This document shows, piece after piece, positions 29,001-37,824 of a stretch of 37,824 bases of DNA. The position numbers and the translations under genes are program-made. This DNA comes from an uncultured Clostridiaceae bacterium (GTDB lineage: Bacteria > Bacillota > Clostridia > TANB77 > CAG-508): assembly GCA_946493085.1 (NCBI GenBank), contig CAMMAC010000014.1:1-37824 (forward strand). Direction: 5' to 3'. Position 1 is the stretch's first letter, and each line of letters begins with the position of its first letter. The notes beneath the pieces were generated by a model. The model did not search any database, had not been told where the DNA came from, and saw nothing but the letters and a program-made list of their open reading frames with translations.

Positions 29001-29527
29001 AACAAACAGGAAAATTCCCTTATCATGATAATCAAAATGTAAAATATGCAGGTATTATTTCCAGTATTAAGAAAAAGTATACCAAAAATAATAAAATTAT
29101 GGCATTTGTTACCATAGAAGATTTACATGGAAGTATGGAGGTAATTGTATTTGAAAATTGCTATCAAGCTTCTACCTCTGTTCTAATAGAAGATGAGATT
29201 GTAATGATAGAAGGAAGGCTAAGTATACGAGAAGAAGAACAAAATGTAACCATTATTGCAAGTAAGATAACGGCATTTGGAGAGCAAAGTGATGTACCAG
29301 CATCGAATAGACCAAGTAAGTTAGAAATAGATATCACTACTTTAGACGAAGGGCAAAAGGAAAAATTGAGAGGAGCTATTCATTTTTTCACAGGAGATAA
29401 AAACAATATTGCTTTAGAAATTGTAAGTGGAGAGAAAAAAGACCCAGCTGGAGCAATGTATGTAACACCAGAAATACAAGAGCAAATAGAAGAAATAGTA
29501 GGGAAAGAACGAGTAAAGGTTGTGTAG
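26030..29527 (+). CDS. dnaE: DNA polymerase III subunit alpha
   Basis: PHP motif [52 protein letters not shown]; OB fold near C-terminus. Confidence 0.97.
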   Translation: [1165 protein letters not shown]

Positions 29528-29530
29528 CAA

Positions 29531-31756
29531 ATGAGTGAAAGAATGGTATATAAAGATATTGTACATGGAGAAATTGTATTAGAAGGTGTTTTTAAAGAAC
29601 TAGTACAATGTGAAGAATTTCAGCGTTTAAAAGATATTTCACAAGTGGGAACAGCATGCTTTGAATACGAAAGTATGGAAGAGGAAAAGCGCTTGGAACA
29701 TAGCATAGGTTCTTATCATTTAATATGCAGAATTGTTAACCATATAGAAAATAAACTAAGTAAATATGGTATGCATATGGATAAAGAAGAAAAAACAATT
29801 GCTAAAATTGCTATGCTATTACATGATGTAGGACATGCTGCTTTTTCTCATACAGAGGAAAAAATAACGGGTTACTCACACGAAAAAAGAAGTGTGGAAG
29901 CAATTCGAGAAAACACACAAATTCACCAAATATTAGAAAATTATGGTGGAGAAGGATTTGCAGAAAAAGTAGCAGAATTTTTAGAAGAAGTGTATGGTTT
30001 TAAAAAAGAAGCAAAACCAAAAAAACATGTAAAAGTAGAGAATAATCAAGTGCAATTAAAGGAACTACTGGCTTCTTTTATTTCTAATAACATAGATGCC
30101 GATCGATTAGACTATTTAATTAGAGACTCTAAATATGCAGGGATGAACATACTAACCAATGTACCAGAATTAATTAAAAGCTTCGAATTAGTACTAGATG
30201 GAGACCAATTAATAGTTGCTATTCCAGAAGAAAAACTCTATTTAGTAGAGGCAGCCATTTATGAAAGAATGAGAAATTATGAAAAGATATATTATACAAA
30301 TGCCTCCATATTAGGAGACCATACACTAGAGTTTTTGTTACAAGAACTAAGAAAGTATCCAGAGGAAATACCACAAGAGACAATTTCTAGTATACAAAAG
30401 TTCTTAACAGAGGAAAAGACAAGTTTCACCATTGGGGAACATATGCAAATTTTAGAAACACCTATCAAGGAAACTTTGAAAAAAATAGCCAATCAAACAG
30501 ATAATGAAATGCTAAAATATTTGTGCGACCAAAAACAAGCAGTACAAGATTATATCCCTTTGGAAACAGATAAAGAAGAAAGCTATATTCGTTATTTATT
30601 ACATAAGGCTATTCCAGAGATAGCAGAAGATACAAAAGGAATTGTACATGAAGTAAGAACGATAAAACCATATAAAAGTACAGACACAGAGGGAATTAAT
30701 GTGATAACACATGATGGTATTAAAGACTATTCCGAATGTCAAAAACGTATTAATGTAGAACCTTTTACAAGAGAAATAACAGCTATTAATCCAGAGATGA
30801 TTCGATTAGAATTAGGAATTTCGAAAGAAGAATTTGAGGCAAACTATAAAAAGCTAATAGAAGAAGTAATAAGTTCTGTTTCCAAACCAAAAGAAGAACT
30901 AGAATTAAGATATGTACTTACTTCTTCTAAAGATGTAAGTTTATACGATGTGAGAGAACAAATAGAAGAAAACTATAAGATAATAGACAAAGTACAATAT
31001 GCTTCGCAAGATACTTATTATGATGATACACAAAATTATGATTTGTTAAGAAAGAGAGAAACACTTCGTATTAGAAGCGGAACGACCTTTTATAAAGGAG
31101 AAGAAACTTATGGTTTTAAAAGCAGAAGAATGACACATAAAACTTACAAACATAAAGAAGAAACAGAGTATACCACAAGAAAAAGAGAAGAACAAATAGG
31201 AGATACTACAGGTTTAGAAGAGTATGCAAAGTTTCTACAAAAAGAAAATATATCTATGGAACATCTAAATAGAGTATTATCTGTACAAAATCTTCGTAGG
31301 CTATATACCATAGCAGTAGGAGAAGCTTTAGTAGATATTTCCTTTAATGTAGCACAGTATGAAAATGAAATTTACGAAATGCCAGGACAAATGATAAGTA
31401 TAGAAATAAAGCCGAGAGATAATAGAATGCTAGATAGAACAGCTTTGCTATCTGTAAAGCAAACATTAGAAAGAAAAATTCCAGCGCTAAAAAATTATTT
31501 ATCCAATGCCAATGTATATGAAATGGGAGTGGCAGATAGCTATTTAAAATACAAAAAAGGGTATATTATTAGCGAGGATGCAAAAGAGTATGAAGAAGAA
31601 AATCCGGAGGCAGCACAAAAATTAAAAGAAATTATAGAAAATTTGCAAGAAGGAAAAGATTTTGCGGTGTTAAAACAAATGCCATCTGCAGAAGAATGGG
31701 CAAAACAAAATACGATAAAATTTTCTACTGTTCCAGAGGCTCCAGATAATAGATAG
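29531..31756 (+). CDS. HD-domain (dGTPase/SAMHD1-like) phosphohydrolase fused to a C-terminal CYTH-like domain
   Basis: LEHSIGSYHL...MLLHDVGHAAFSHTEE and DADRLDYLIRDSKYAG; C-terminal region LELRYVLTS (ExExR), YYDD, LRIRSG, FKSR, KRE, VDISFN, SIEIK pattern resembling CYTH. Confidence 0.82.
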   Translation: MSERMVYKDIVHGEIVLEGVFKELVQCEEFQRLKDISQVGTACFEYESMEEEKRLEHSIGSYHLICRIVNHIENKLSKYGMHMDKEEKTIAKIAMLLHDVGHAAFSHTEEKITGYSHEKRSVEAIRENTQIHQILENYGGEGFAEKVAEFLEEVYGFKKEAKPKKHVKVENNQVQLKELLASFISNNIDADRLDYLIRDSKYAGMNILTNVPELIKSFELVLDGDQLIVAIPEEKLYLVEAAIYERMRNYEKIYYTNASILGDHTLEFLLQELRKYPEEIPQETISSIQKFLTEEKTSFTIGEHMQILETPIKETLKKIANQTDNEMLKYLCDQKQAVQDYIPLETDKEESYIRYLLHKAIPEIAEDTKGIVHEVRTIKPYKSTDTEGINVITHDGIKDYSECQKRINVEPFTREITAINPEMIRLELGISKEEFEANYKKLIEEVISSVSKPKEELELRYVLTSSKDVSLYDVREQIEENYKIIDKVQYASQDTYYDDTQNYDLLRKRETLRIRSGTTFYKGEETYGFKSRRMTHKTYKHKEETEYTTRKREEQIGDTTGLEEYAKFLQKENISMEHLNRVLSVQNLRRLYTIAVGEALVDISFNVAQYENEIYEMPGQMISIEIKPRDNRMLDRTALLSVKQTLERKIPALKNYLSNANVYEMGVADSYLKYKKGYIISEDAKEYEEENPEAAQKLKEIIENLQEGKDFAVLKQMPSAEEWAKQNTIKFSTVPEAPDNR

Positions 31757-31808
31757 AAATTTATATGTGTATTCTTGAGATTAAACAAAGTAAAAAGGAG
31801 ATAATGTG

Positions 31809-32708
31809 ATGAAATATTATATAGACTTGGGTTCGTCTACGATAAAAACTTATGCGTGTGAAGAAGAGAAAATAGCACCAGAATTAATAGAAGAAAAAAG
31901 TATTCTACTAAAAAATTTCTTCTCGGAGGAAACAGGTATTAGCCAGAAAAATTATAGAGAAGTGATAAAGCATATGCAAGAATTAGTAGGGAAATATCAT
32001 TTAAATAGTAATAATTGCAAAATTTATGCAACAGGTATTTGGAGAAAAATCCCAAAAGAACAATATGATAATTTAAAGGCAGATTTCGCACAATTGGGGT
32101 TGAAGTTTCATGTAATTACCCAAGAAGAGGAAAACTACTATTTTGAAAAGGCAATGCAAGGCATTTATGATAACAAAAAAGTATTAATGGTAAATATGGG
32201 AGGAAAAACAACAGAACTATTAGTTTATGATAAGGGAGAAGTGATCCATAGAAAAAATCTGCAAATTGGCGTTGCAGAGATGCTGAATTATTTTCCAGAA
32301 ATGAATGATGAAAATAATGGCTTGAAAATACAAGACGTTTTGCAGTATGCACTAGATATACTAGAAGGAGAAGAAATAGATTTTGGTTGTGATTGTGGTA
32401 TTTTTACAGGAGGAGAACTTCGTTTTCAAAAATTAGTAAAATATCACTTAGTACCAAACCGCATTTTTCATGATGGGATCCACGAGTATATGATAACTTA
32501 TGAAGATTTAGCAAAGAAAAATCAGGAGTTGTTAGAAAAAATTAGTTTAGATGACTTGTATGTATTAATGCCACATAATCCAAAGTGGATGGATGGGGCA
32601 AAAGCAGGAAGTATTTTGGCACAAGCTATTTTTAAAAAGGCAAATATTCACTACATTGTGCCATCTGACCTAAATATTGTAAATGGAATTATAAAAGAAG
32701 AAAGGTAG
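31809..32708 (+). CDS. Ppx/GppA-like ASKHA phosphatase family protein
   Basis: MKYYIDLGSSTIKTYAC, IYATGIWRKI, VITQEEENYYFEKAM, VNMGGKTTELLVYD, IFTGGELRFQ. Confidence 0.72.
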   Translation: MKYYIDLGSSTIKTYACEEEKIAPELIEEKSILLKNFFSEETGISQKNYREVIKHMQELVGKYHLNSNNCKIYATGIWRKIPKEQYDNLKADFAQLGLKFHVITQEEENYYFEKAMQGIYDNKKVLMVNMGGKTTELLVYDKGEVIHRKNLQIGVAEMLNYFPEMNDENNGLKIQDVLQYALDILEGEEIDFGCDCGIFTGGELRFQKLVKYHLVPNRIFHDGIHEYMITYEDLAKKNQELLEKISLDDLYVLMPHNPKWMDGAKAGSILAQAIFKKANIHYIVPSDLNIVNGIIKEER

Positions 32709-32714
32709 AAAATA

Positions 32715-33239
32715 ATGGTTATATTAATAGGCGAAAGTGGTTCTGGAAAAAGTACTATTTTGGAGGAACTATGTAAAAGAGGTTTTGAAAAAGCAAAAAA
32801 TTATACGACAAGGCAAAAACGTGTAGGAGAAGAAAACGGACAAGATATGTTTTTTATTACAAAAGAAGAATTTGAAACTATGTGGAAAAATGGAGAACTT
32901 TTGCAAAGAGCTGAGTTTAATCATGAATTCTATGGAATTAGCACAGATTCTTTAAAGGAAAATGTAGCTTGTATTTCTATTGTGAAATCTGTTAAAGACA
33001 TTAAAGCAAGAGCAATAGAACTAGGCAAACAAGATATTCCTTTTTTAGTCTGCTATATTTATGTACCAGAGGAAGAAAGAATTCAAAGAATGCAAAAAAG
33101 AGGAGATAGCAAAGAAGCCATACAAACACGTATAGAAATTGACAGAGAAAAATTTCAAAATGTGAGAGAAGTTTGTGATGTGGCGATAGAAAATAAAAAT
33201 TTAGAAGAGGCTGTAAAGGAAATATTGGAATTGGTGTAA
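32715..33239 (+). CDS. Guanylate kinase-like P-loop kinase
   Basis: GESGSGKSTILEEL, YTTRQKRVGEENGQDMFFITKEEF, EFNHEFYGIS. Confidence 0.82.
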   Translation: MVILIGESGSGKSTILEELCKRGFEKAKNYTTRQKRVGEENGQDMFFITKEEFETMWKNGELLQRAEFNHEFYGISTDSLKENVACISIVKSVKDIKARAIELGKQDIPFLVCYIYVPEEERIQRMQKRGDSKEAIQTRIEIDREKFQNVREVCDVAIENKNLEEAVKEILELV

Positions 33240-33290
33240 AAACTATAGCATAAATTTGAAATTTGTCAAACAATTTTTCCAGAAAAACTA

Positions 33291-33318
33291 TTGCAATCTG
33301 GTAAAAATGTGATATAAT
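33291..33318 (+). promoter_or_regulatory. Sigma-A-type promoter of tig
   Basis: TTGCAA, 16 nt, TATAAT. Confidence 0.65.
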
Positions 33319-33363
33319 AAACAAGCTAAATAAGAAATAAAAGCATGAAAGGGAGAATAAAAC

Positions 33364-34647
33364 ATGAGTATGAAAGTAGAAAAAACAGATAAGGCAAATG
33401 AAGTAAAACTAAGTTTTGTTATTGAAGCACAAAAGTTTGATGAGGCTATTCAAAAAGCATATACAAAAAATGCAAAATATTTTACAATACCAGGATTTAG
33501 AAAAGGAAAAGCACCATATAAAATAGTAGAAAGACAATATGGAGCACAAATTTTCTATGAAGATGCTTTTAATGAAGTAGTACCAGAAATTTACGAGAAA
33601 GAATTAAATGAAAATAAAATAGAAGCAGTTAGTAGACCAGATATTGATATTACACAAATGGAGAAGGGAAAAGATTTAATCTTTACTGCCATTGTGCAAA
33701 CAAAACCAGAAGTTACTCTAGGAAAATACAAAGGTATAGAACTTAAAAAAATAGAGTATACTGTAAAAGAAGAAGATATTGAACATGAGCTTGGACATAT
33801 GCAAGAAAGAAATGCAAGACTTGTGAATGTAGAGGATAGCCCAGTAGAAAAAGATGATACTGTAGTTATTGATTTTGAAGGATTTGTAGACGGGGTTGCA
33901 TTTGAAGGTGGAAAAGCAGAAGGACATGAGCTAGTAATTGGAAGCAATACCTTTATACCAGGGTTTGAAGACCAAATTATTGGAATGAAAATAGACGAAG
34001 AGAAAGAAATTAACGTTACTTTCCCAGAAGAATATTTTTCTAAAGATTTAGCCGGAAAAGAAGCTATGTTCAAAGTAAAATTACATGAAATTAAAAAGAA
34101 AGAATTGCCAACATTAGATGACGAATTTGCAAAAGATGTAAGCGAATTTGATACATTAGAAGAATTAAAAAAATCTATTAAAGAAAAACTAGAAGAGCAA
34201 AATACATCAAGAGCAAAATATGAAACAGAGGATGCAGCTATTAAAGCTGTATGTGATAATGTAAAAATAGAAATTCCATCAGGAATGGTAGAAACAGAAA
34301 CAGATAATATGATAAGAGATATCGAACAAAGATTAATGTATCAAGGATTGAACTTAACACAATATCTTCAAATGATGCAAAAAACAGAAGCAGATATGAG
34401 AAAAGAATTTGAAGAGCAAGCAACACAAACTGTAAAAACAAAATTAGTATTAGAAGCGATTATTAAAGCAGAAAAAATAGAAGCATCAGAAGACGAGATA
34501 AAGGAAAAAGCAGAAGAAATGGCTAAAAATTATGGAAGAGATGCAGAAGAAATGCTAAAAAATGATGCTCTTAAAGTATACATAGGAGATACTTTAAAAA
34601 CAGAAAAAGCAGTTGACTTTATTGTAAAAAATGCTAAAATAAAATAA
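33364..34647 (+). CDS. tig: Trigger factor
   Basis: FTIPGFRKGKAPYKIVERQYG, FKBP domain DTVVIDFEGFVDGVAFEGGKAEGHELVIGSNTFIPGFEDQIIGM. Confidence 0.97.
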   Translation: MSMKVEKTDKANEVKLSFVIEAQKFDEAIQKAYTKNAKYFTIPGFRKGKAPYKIVERQYGAQIFYEDAFNEVVPEIYEKELNENKIEAVSRPDIDITQMEKGKDLIFTAIVQTKPEVTLGKYKGIELKKIEYTVKEEDIEHELGHMQERNARLVNVEDSPVEKDDTVVIDFEGFVDGVAFEGGKAEGHELVIGSNTFIPGFEDQIIGMKIDEEKEINVTFPEEYFSKDLAGKEAMFKVKLHEIKKKELPTLDDEFAKDVSEFDTLEELKKSIKEKLEEQNTSRAKYETEDAAIKAVCDNVKIEIPSGMVETETDNMIRDIEQRLMYQGLNLTQYLQMMQKTEADMRKEFEEQATQTVKTKLVLEAIIKAEKIEASEDEIKEKAEEMAKNYGRDAEEMLKNDALKVYIGDTLKTEKAVDFIVKNAKIK

Positions 34648-34752
34648 GTAAAATAAAAGGAAAAGTTAGGGGTGGATTGTATTTAAGGAAAAACAAAGAA
34701 TAAATTTACCACTAACTTATCTTTGTTTATAAGAAAAAAGGAGGAAACAGAA

Positions 34753-35355
34753 ATGTTAAATAATAGTTTAGTACCTTATGTTATAGAGCAAACAGCAAAA
34801 GGAGAAAGGTCATACGACATTTTTTCAAGATTATTAAAAGATAGAATTATCTTCTTAGGAGAAGAAGTAAATGCTACAACAGCAAGCTTAGTCATTGCAC
34901 AATTACTTTTCTTAGAGTCAGAAGATCCAGATAAAGAAATTTATTTATATATTAATAGCCCAGGAGGTTCTATTACAGATGGAATGGGAATTGTAGATAC
35001 TATGAATTACATTAAATGCCCTGTATCTACTATGTGTATAGGTCTTGCTGCTAGTATGGGTTCTGTACTTTTAGCATCAGGAGAAAAAGGAAAAAGATTT
35101 GCTACACCAAATGCAGAAATATTAATTCATCAACCATTAATCGGTGGCGGAGGAATTTCTGGACAAACAACAGAAATTCAAATTCATGCAGAGCATATGA
35201 TTCGTACAAGAGAAAAATTAAATCAATTATTAAGTGACAGAACAGGTCAACCAATTGATGTAATTAACCGTGATACAGAAAGAGACCATTGGATGACAGC
35301 TAAGGAAGCATTAGATTATGGAATTATTGATGGCATAATTGAAAAAAAAGCATAA
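34753..35355 (+). CDS. clpP: ATP-dependent Clp protease proteolytic subunit
   Basis: [56 protein letters not shown]. Confidence 0.98.
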   Translation: MLNNSLVPYVIEQTAKGERSYDIFSRLLKDRIIFLGEEVNATTASLVIAQLLFLESEDPDKEIYLYINSPGGSITDGMGIVDTMNYIKCPVSTMCIGLAASMGSVLLASGEKGKRFATPNAEILIHQPLIGGGGISGQTTEIQIHAEHMIRTREKLNQLLSDRTGQPIDVINRDTERDHWMTAKEALDYGIIDGIIEKKA

Positions 35356-35416
35356 AATAGAGAAGAAGAGGCAAAAATATACTAAAGAATAGAAATAGAA
35401 GAAAAAGGAGAAAGAA

Positions 35417-36736
35417 ATGGCAAAGACCAATAATAGCAATATTAGATGTTCGTTTTGTGGAAAATCACAAGATGCAGTAGAGAAAATTATTGCAGGACCA
35501 GGTGTGTTTATTTGCAATGAATGTATTAAAGTATGTTCTCAAATTATGGAAAATGAAGATTACGAAGATGAAGAATCTACCTATACATTAAGTCAAGAAG
35601 AGGATAAATTACCTAGTCCAGCAGAAATAAAAAAGGTATTAGATAATTATGTAATCGGGCAGGAAGATGCAAAGAAAACTTTATCTGTAGCAGTGTATAA
35701 TCATTATAAACGTATTGGACATCCAAAAGAAAATGAGGATGATGTAGAAATACAAAAAAGTAATGTATTATTATTAGGTCCTACTGGCTGTGGAAAAACA
35801 CTTCTTGCGCAAACACTTGCTAAAATTCTAAAAGTTCCATTTGCTATAGCAGATGCTACTACTTTAACAGAAGCTGGCTATGTAGGAGAAGACGTAGAAA
35901 ATATTTTGCTTAAACTAATACAAAATGCAGAGTATGATATGGAAAAAGCAGAAAGAGGAATCATCTACATTGACGAAATAGATAAAATTACAAGAAAATC
36001 TGAAAATCCATCTATCACAAGAGATGTTAGTGGAGAAGGTGTGCAACAAGCCCTTCTAAAAATTATAGAAGGAACGGTAGCATCTGTTCCACCACAGGGA
36101 GGAAGAAAACATCCACAACAAGAATTAATACAAATTAACACAGAAAATATTTTATTTATCTGTGGAGGAGCTTTTGAAGGATTAGATAAAATTATTAATA
36201 GCAGAATTGGTACAAAAGCAATTGGATTTGGTGCAGATATTAAGAGTCAAAAACAAGTGGATAAATATAAAATTTATGAACAACTATTACCACAAGATTT
36301 ATTAAAGTTTGGACTAATTCCAGAATTTGTAGGAAGACTTCCTATCGTAGCAACTTTAAGAGAATTAGATAGAGATACTTTAATAAAAATAGTAACAGAG
36401 CCAAAAAATGCATTAGTAAAGCAATATCAAAAGCTATTAAAACTAGATGATGTAGACTTAGAATTTGAGAAAGAAGCATTAGAAGCAATTGTAGATAAAG
36501 CCCTAGAAAGAAAAACTGGTGCAAGAGGCTTACGTTCTATTATAGAAGAAATCATGAGAGATATTATGTTTGATATCCCATCTCATCCAGACATAGAAAA
36601 ATGCATTATTACCAAAAATACAGTAGAAAAGGGAGAAAGCCCAAAACTAGTGATTAACCCTCATAAAAAAACTAGTGTAAAAGCAGAAGGTAAACCAGAA
36701 AGAAAGAATACAAATCAGAAAGAAGAAACAGCATAA
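35417..36736 (+). CDS. clpX: ATP-dependent Clp protease ATP-binding subunit ClpX
   Basis: Zinc finger [52 protein letters not shown]. Confidence 0.98.
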   Translation: MAKTNNSNIRCSFCGKSQDAVEKIIAGPGVFICNECIKVCSQIMENEDYEDEESTYTLSQEEDKLPSPAEIKKVLDNYVIGQEDAKKTLSVAVYNHYKRIGHPKENEDDVEIQKSNVLLLGPTGCGKTLLAQTLAKILKVPFAIADATTLTEAGYVGEDVENILLKLIQNAEYDMEKAERGIIYIDEIDKITRKSENPSITRDVSGEGVQQALLKIIEGTVASVPPQGGRKHPQQELIQINTENILFICGGAFEGLDKIINSRIGTKAIGFGADIKSQKQVDKYKIYEQLLPQDLLKFGLIPEFVGRLPIVATLRELDRDTLIKIVTEPKNALVKQYQKLLKLDDVDLEFEKEALEAIVDKALERKTGARGLRSIIEEIMRDIMFDIPSHPDIEKCIITKNTVEKGESPKLVINPHKKTSVKAEGKPERKNTNQKEETA

Positions 36737-36823
36737 AAAAATATGGAAATGGTATTGTTTTGAAAATGGGGTATTTTGAATAAAAATCTGAGGAAGATAT
36801 GTTTTAAAATCATAAAATATATG

Positions 36824-36843
36824 TTATACTATTTATAGTATAA
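36824..36843. promoter_or_regulatory. Palindromic operator upstream of toxin-antitoxin pair
   Basis: TTATACTA-ttta-TAGTATAA perfect 8-bp inverted repeat overlapping a -10-like TATACT. Confidence 0.6.
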
Positions 36844-36861
36844 AGAGGAAGAGGTGGTAAT

Positions 36862-37101
36862 ATGCAACAAGTAACGAATTTACAAGAACTGGAAACAGCA
36901 ATAAACTTAAATGGAGAAATGGTAGTGAGCAAAAATAGCAAAAATCATGTAATCATTATGAGTATGGAAGAATATAAGCAAAAATTGATGAAAAATAAAA
37001 TAGAAAAAAACTTGATAAAAGCAGAAGAAGATATTGAAAAAGGAAGAGTAAGAGACGCTAAAGATATTTTTAAGGATTGGCATGCAAAATATGGAATATA
37101 A
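36862..37101 (+). CDS. Phd/YefM-type antitoxin
   Basis: GEMVVSKNSKNHVIIMSMEEYKQ; overlaps the downstream toxin. Confidence 0.8.
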   Translation: MQQVTNLQELETAINLNGEMVVSKNSKNHVIIMSMEEYKQKLMKNKIEKNLIKAEEDIEKGRVRDAKDIFKDWHAKYGI

Positions 37102-37405
37102 AGTGAAGTTTACTGAAAAATGTTTAGAAGATATTGAAGAAGCATGTCAGTATATGGAAGAAAAATTAAAAGAAGAAAATGTAGCAAATAGATTTAGAAT
37201 GAAAATAGAAGATAGTGTAAAAGAATTATCCATTTCTCCACAAATGTATGCAAGAACAGAAAAATTTGATAGAGTAAAAAGAAATTACAGAAAGATTCCT
37301 ATTGGTAGTTACGTGTTATTATATATTATAGATGAAGAAAACAAAGTAGTTTATTTATCGCACATGTATTACGCAGGAAGGAATTATTTAGATGGATTAA
37401 TATAA
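37082..37405 (+). CDS. RelE/ParE-type toxin
   Basis: YKVKFTEKCLEDIEEACQYMEEKL...RKIPIGSYVLLYIIDEENKVVYLSHMYYAGRNY; overlaps antitoxin. Confidence 0.85.
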   Translation: MQNMEYKVKFTEKCLEDIEEACQYMEEKLKEENVANRFRMKIEDSVKELSISPQMYARTEKFDRVKRNYRKIPIGSYVLLYIIDEENKVVYLSHMYYAGRNYLDGLI

Positions 37406-37499
37406 TTTCTGAAACCTCTTGCATTTCATTACAAAAAATGTTATGATAAAAAACATAAAATAAGAGAAAAACAAAAACAAGGACAACACAAATAAAAAA

Positions 37500-37745
37500 A
37501 GCCACAAGAGAGCTAGGCAAAAGAAATGGTGAGAGCCCTAGTTGGAACTATTTTATTTGTTATCACCTTTGTTGTTTTTATACTGAAAAATAGTAAGTAT
37601 AAACGTATGGATTTAGCATTTCTCTGCGTTAAAGAGAAAAGAAAGAGAAAAACAATGTGAGATTGTTTTTAAATTAGGTGGTACCGCGGAAAAAAAGAGC
37701 CTTTTCGTCCTAAAAGTTATTAGGAGAAGGGCTCTTTTTCATGTA
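37500..37745 (+). ncRNA. T-box leader; downstream gene lies outside the window
   Basis: aattaggtggtaccgcggaaaaaaagagcc T-box core and terminator agccttttcgtcctaaaagttattaggagaagggctcttttt. Confidence 0.88.
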
Positions 37746-37824
37746 TTCATATAGTACATGATTGATAAGGATATTGTAAAAAGTTACATGAAAAAATAAT
37801 GAAAAAGAACATTGAAAACTAAAT

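Noticed and set aside
1-37824. tRNA or rRNA genes
   Set aside because: No convincing tRNA cloverleaf or rRNA sequence was recognised, so the key decoding tRNA cannot be examined here.

Overview
The window is a low-GC chromosomal segment from a spore-forming Clostridia-type Firmicute (spoIVA, spoIIAA-spoIIAB-sigF-spoIID-spoIIQ-like, dapA/asd/dapB, recG, valS with T-box, dnaE, tig-clpP-clpX). The main finding concerns in-frame CGG codons. I scanned every CGG by eye (CCG for minus-strand genes). The ordinary-composition conserved genes contain exactly three in-frame CGG codons, in a UDP-sugar pyrophosphorylase, dapB and recG. Each one sits exactly where the reading frame of a conserved enzyme breaks. 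In all three, skipping the C and reading the next GGN as Gly (C|GGN, or a four-base CGGN codon) restores the full protein, including two diagnostic glycine motifs (GGQGTRLG and RGxGEFFGTRQHG). This suggests a systematic +1 recoding of CGG in this lineage rather than random pseudogenes or assembly errors. The only other in-frame CGGs are in two small, compositionally atypical ORFs (15300..15767 and 20367..20684) that look foreign. Other observations are a 35-bp direct repeat bracketing an AlbA_2-type gene, an 11-bp out-of-phase tandem repeat inside that gene, an HD-CYTH fusion next to a Ppx/GppA-like and a GMP-kinase-like gene, an orphan nucleotidyltransferase with a truncated partner, a Phd/RelE-type toxin-antitoxin pair with a palindromic operator, and two T-box leaders.
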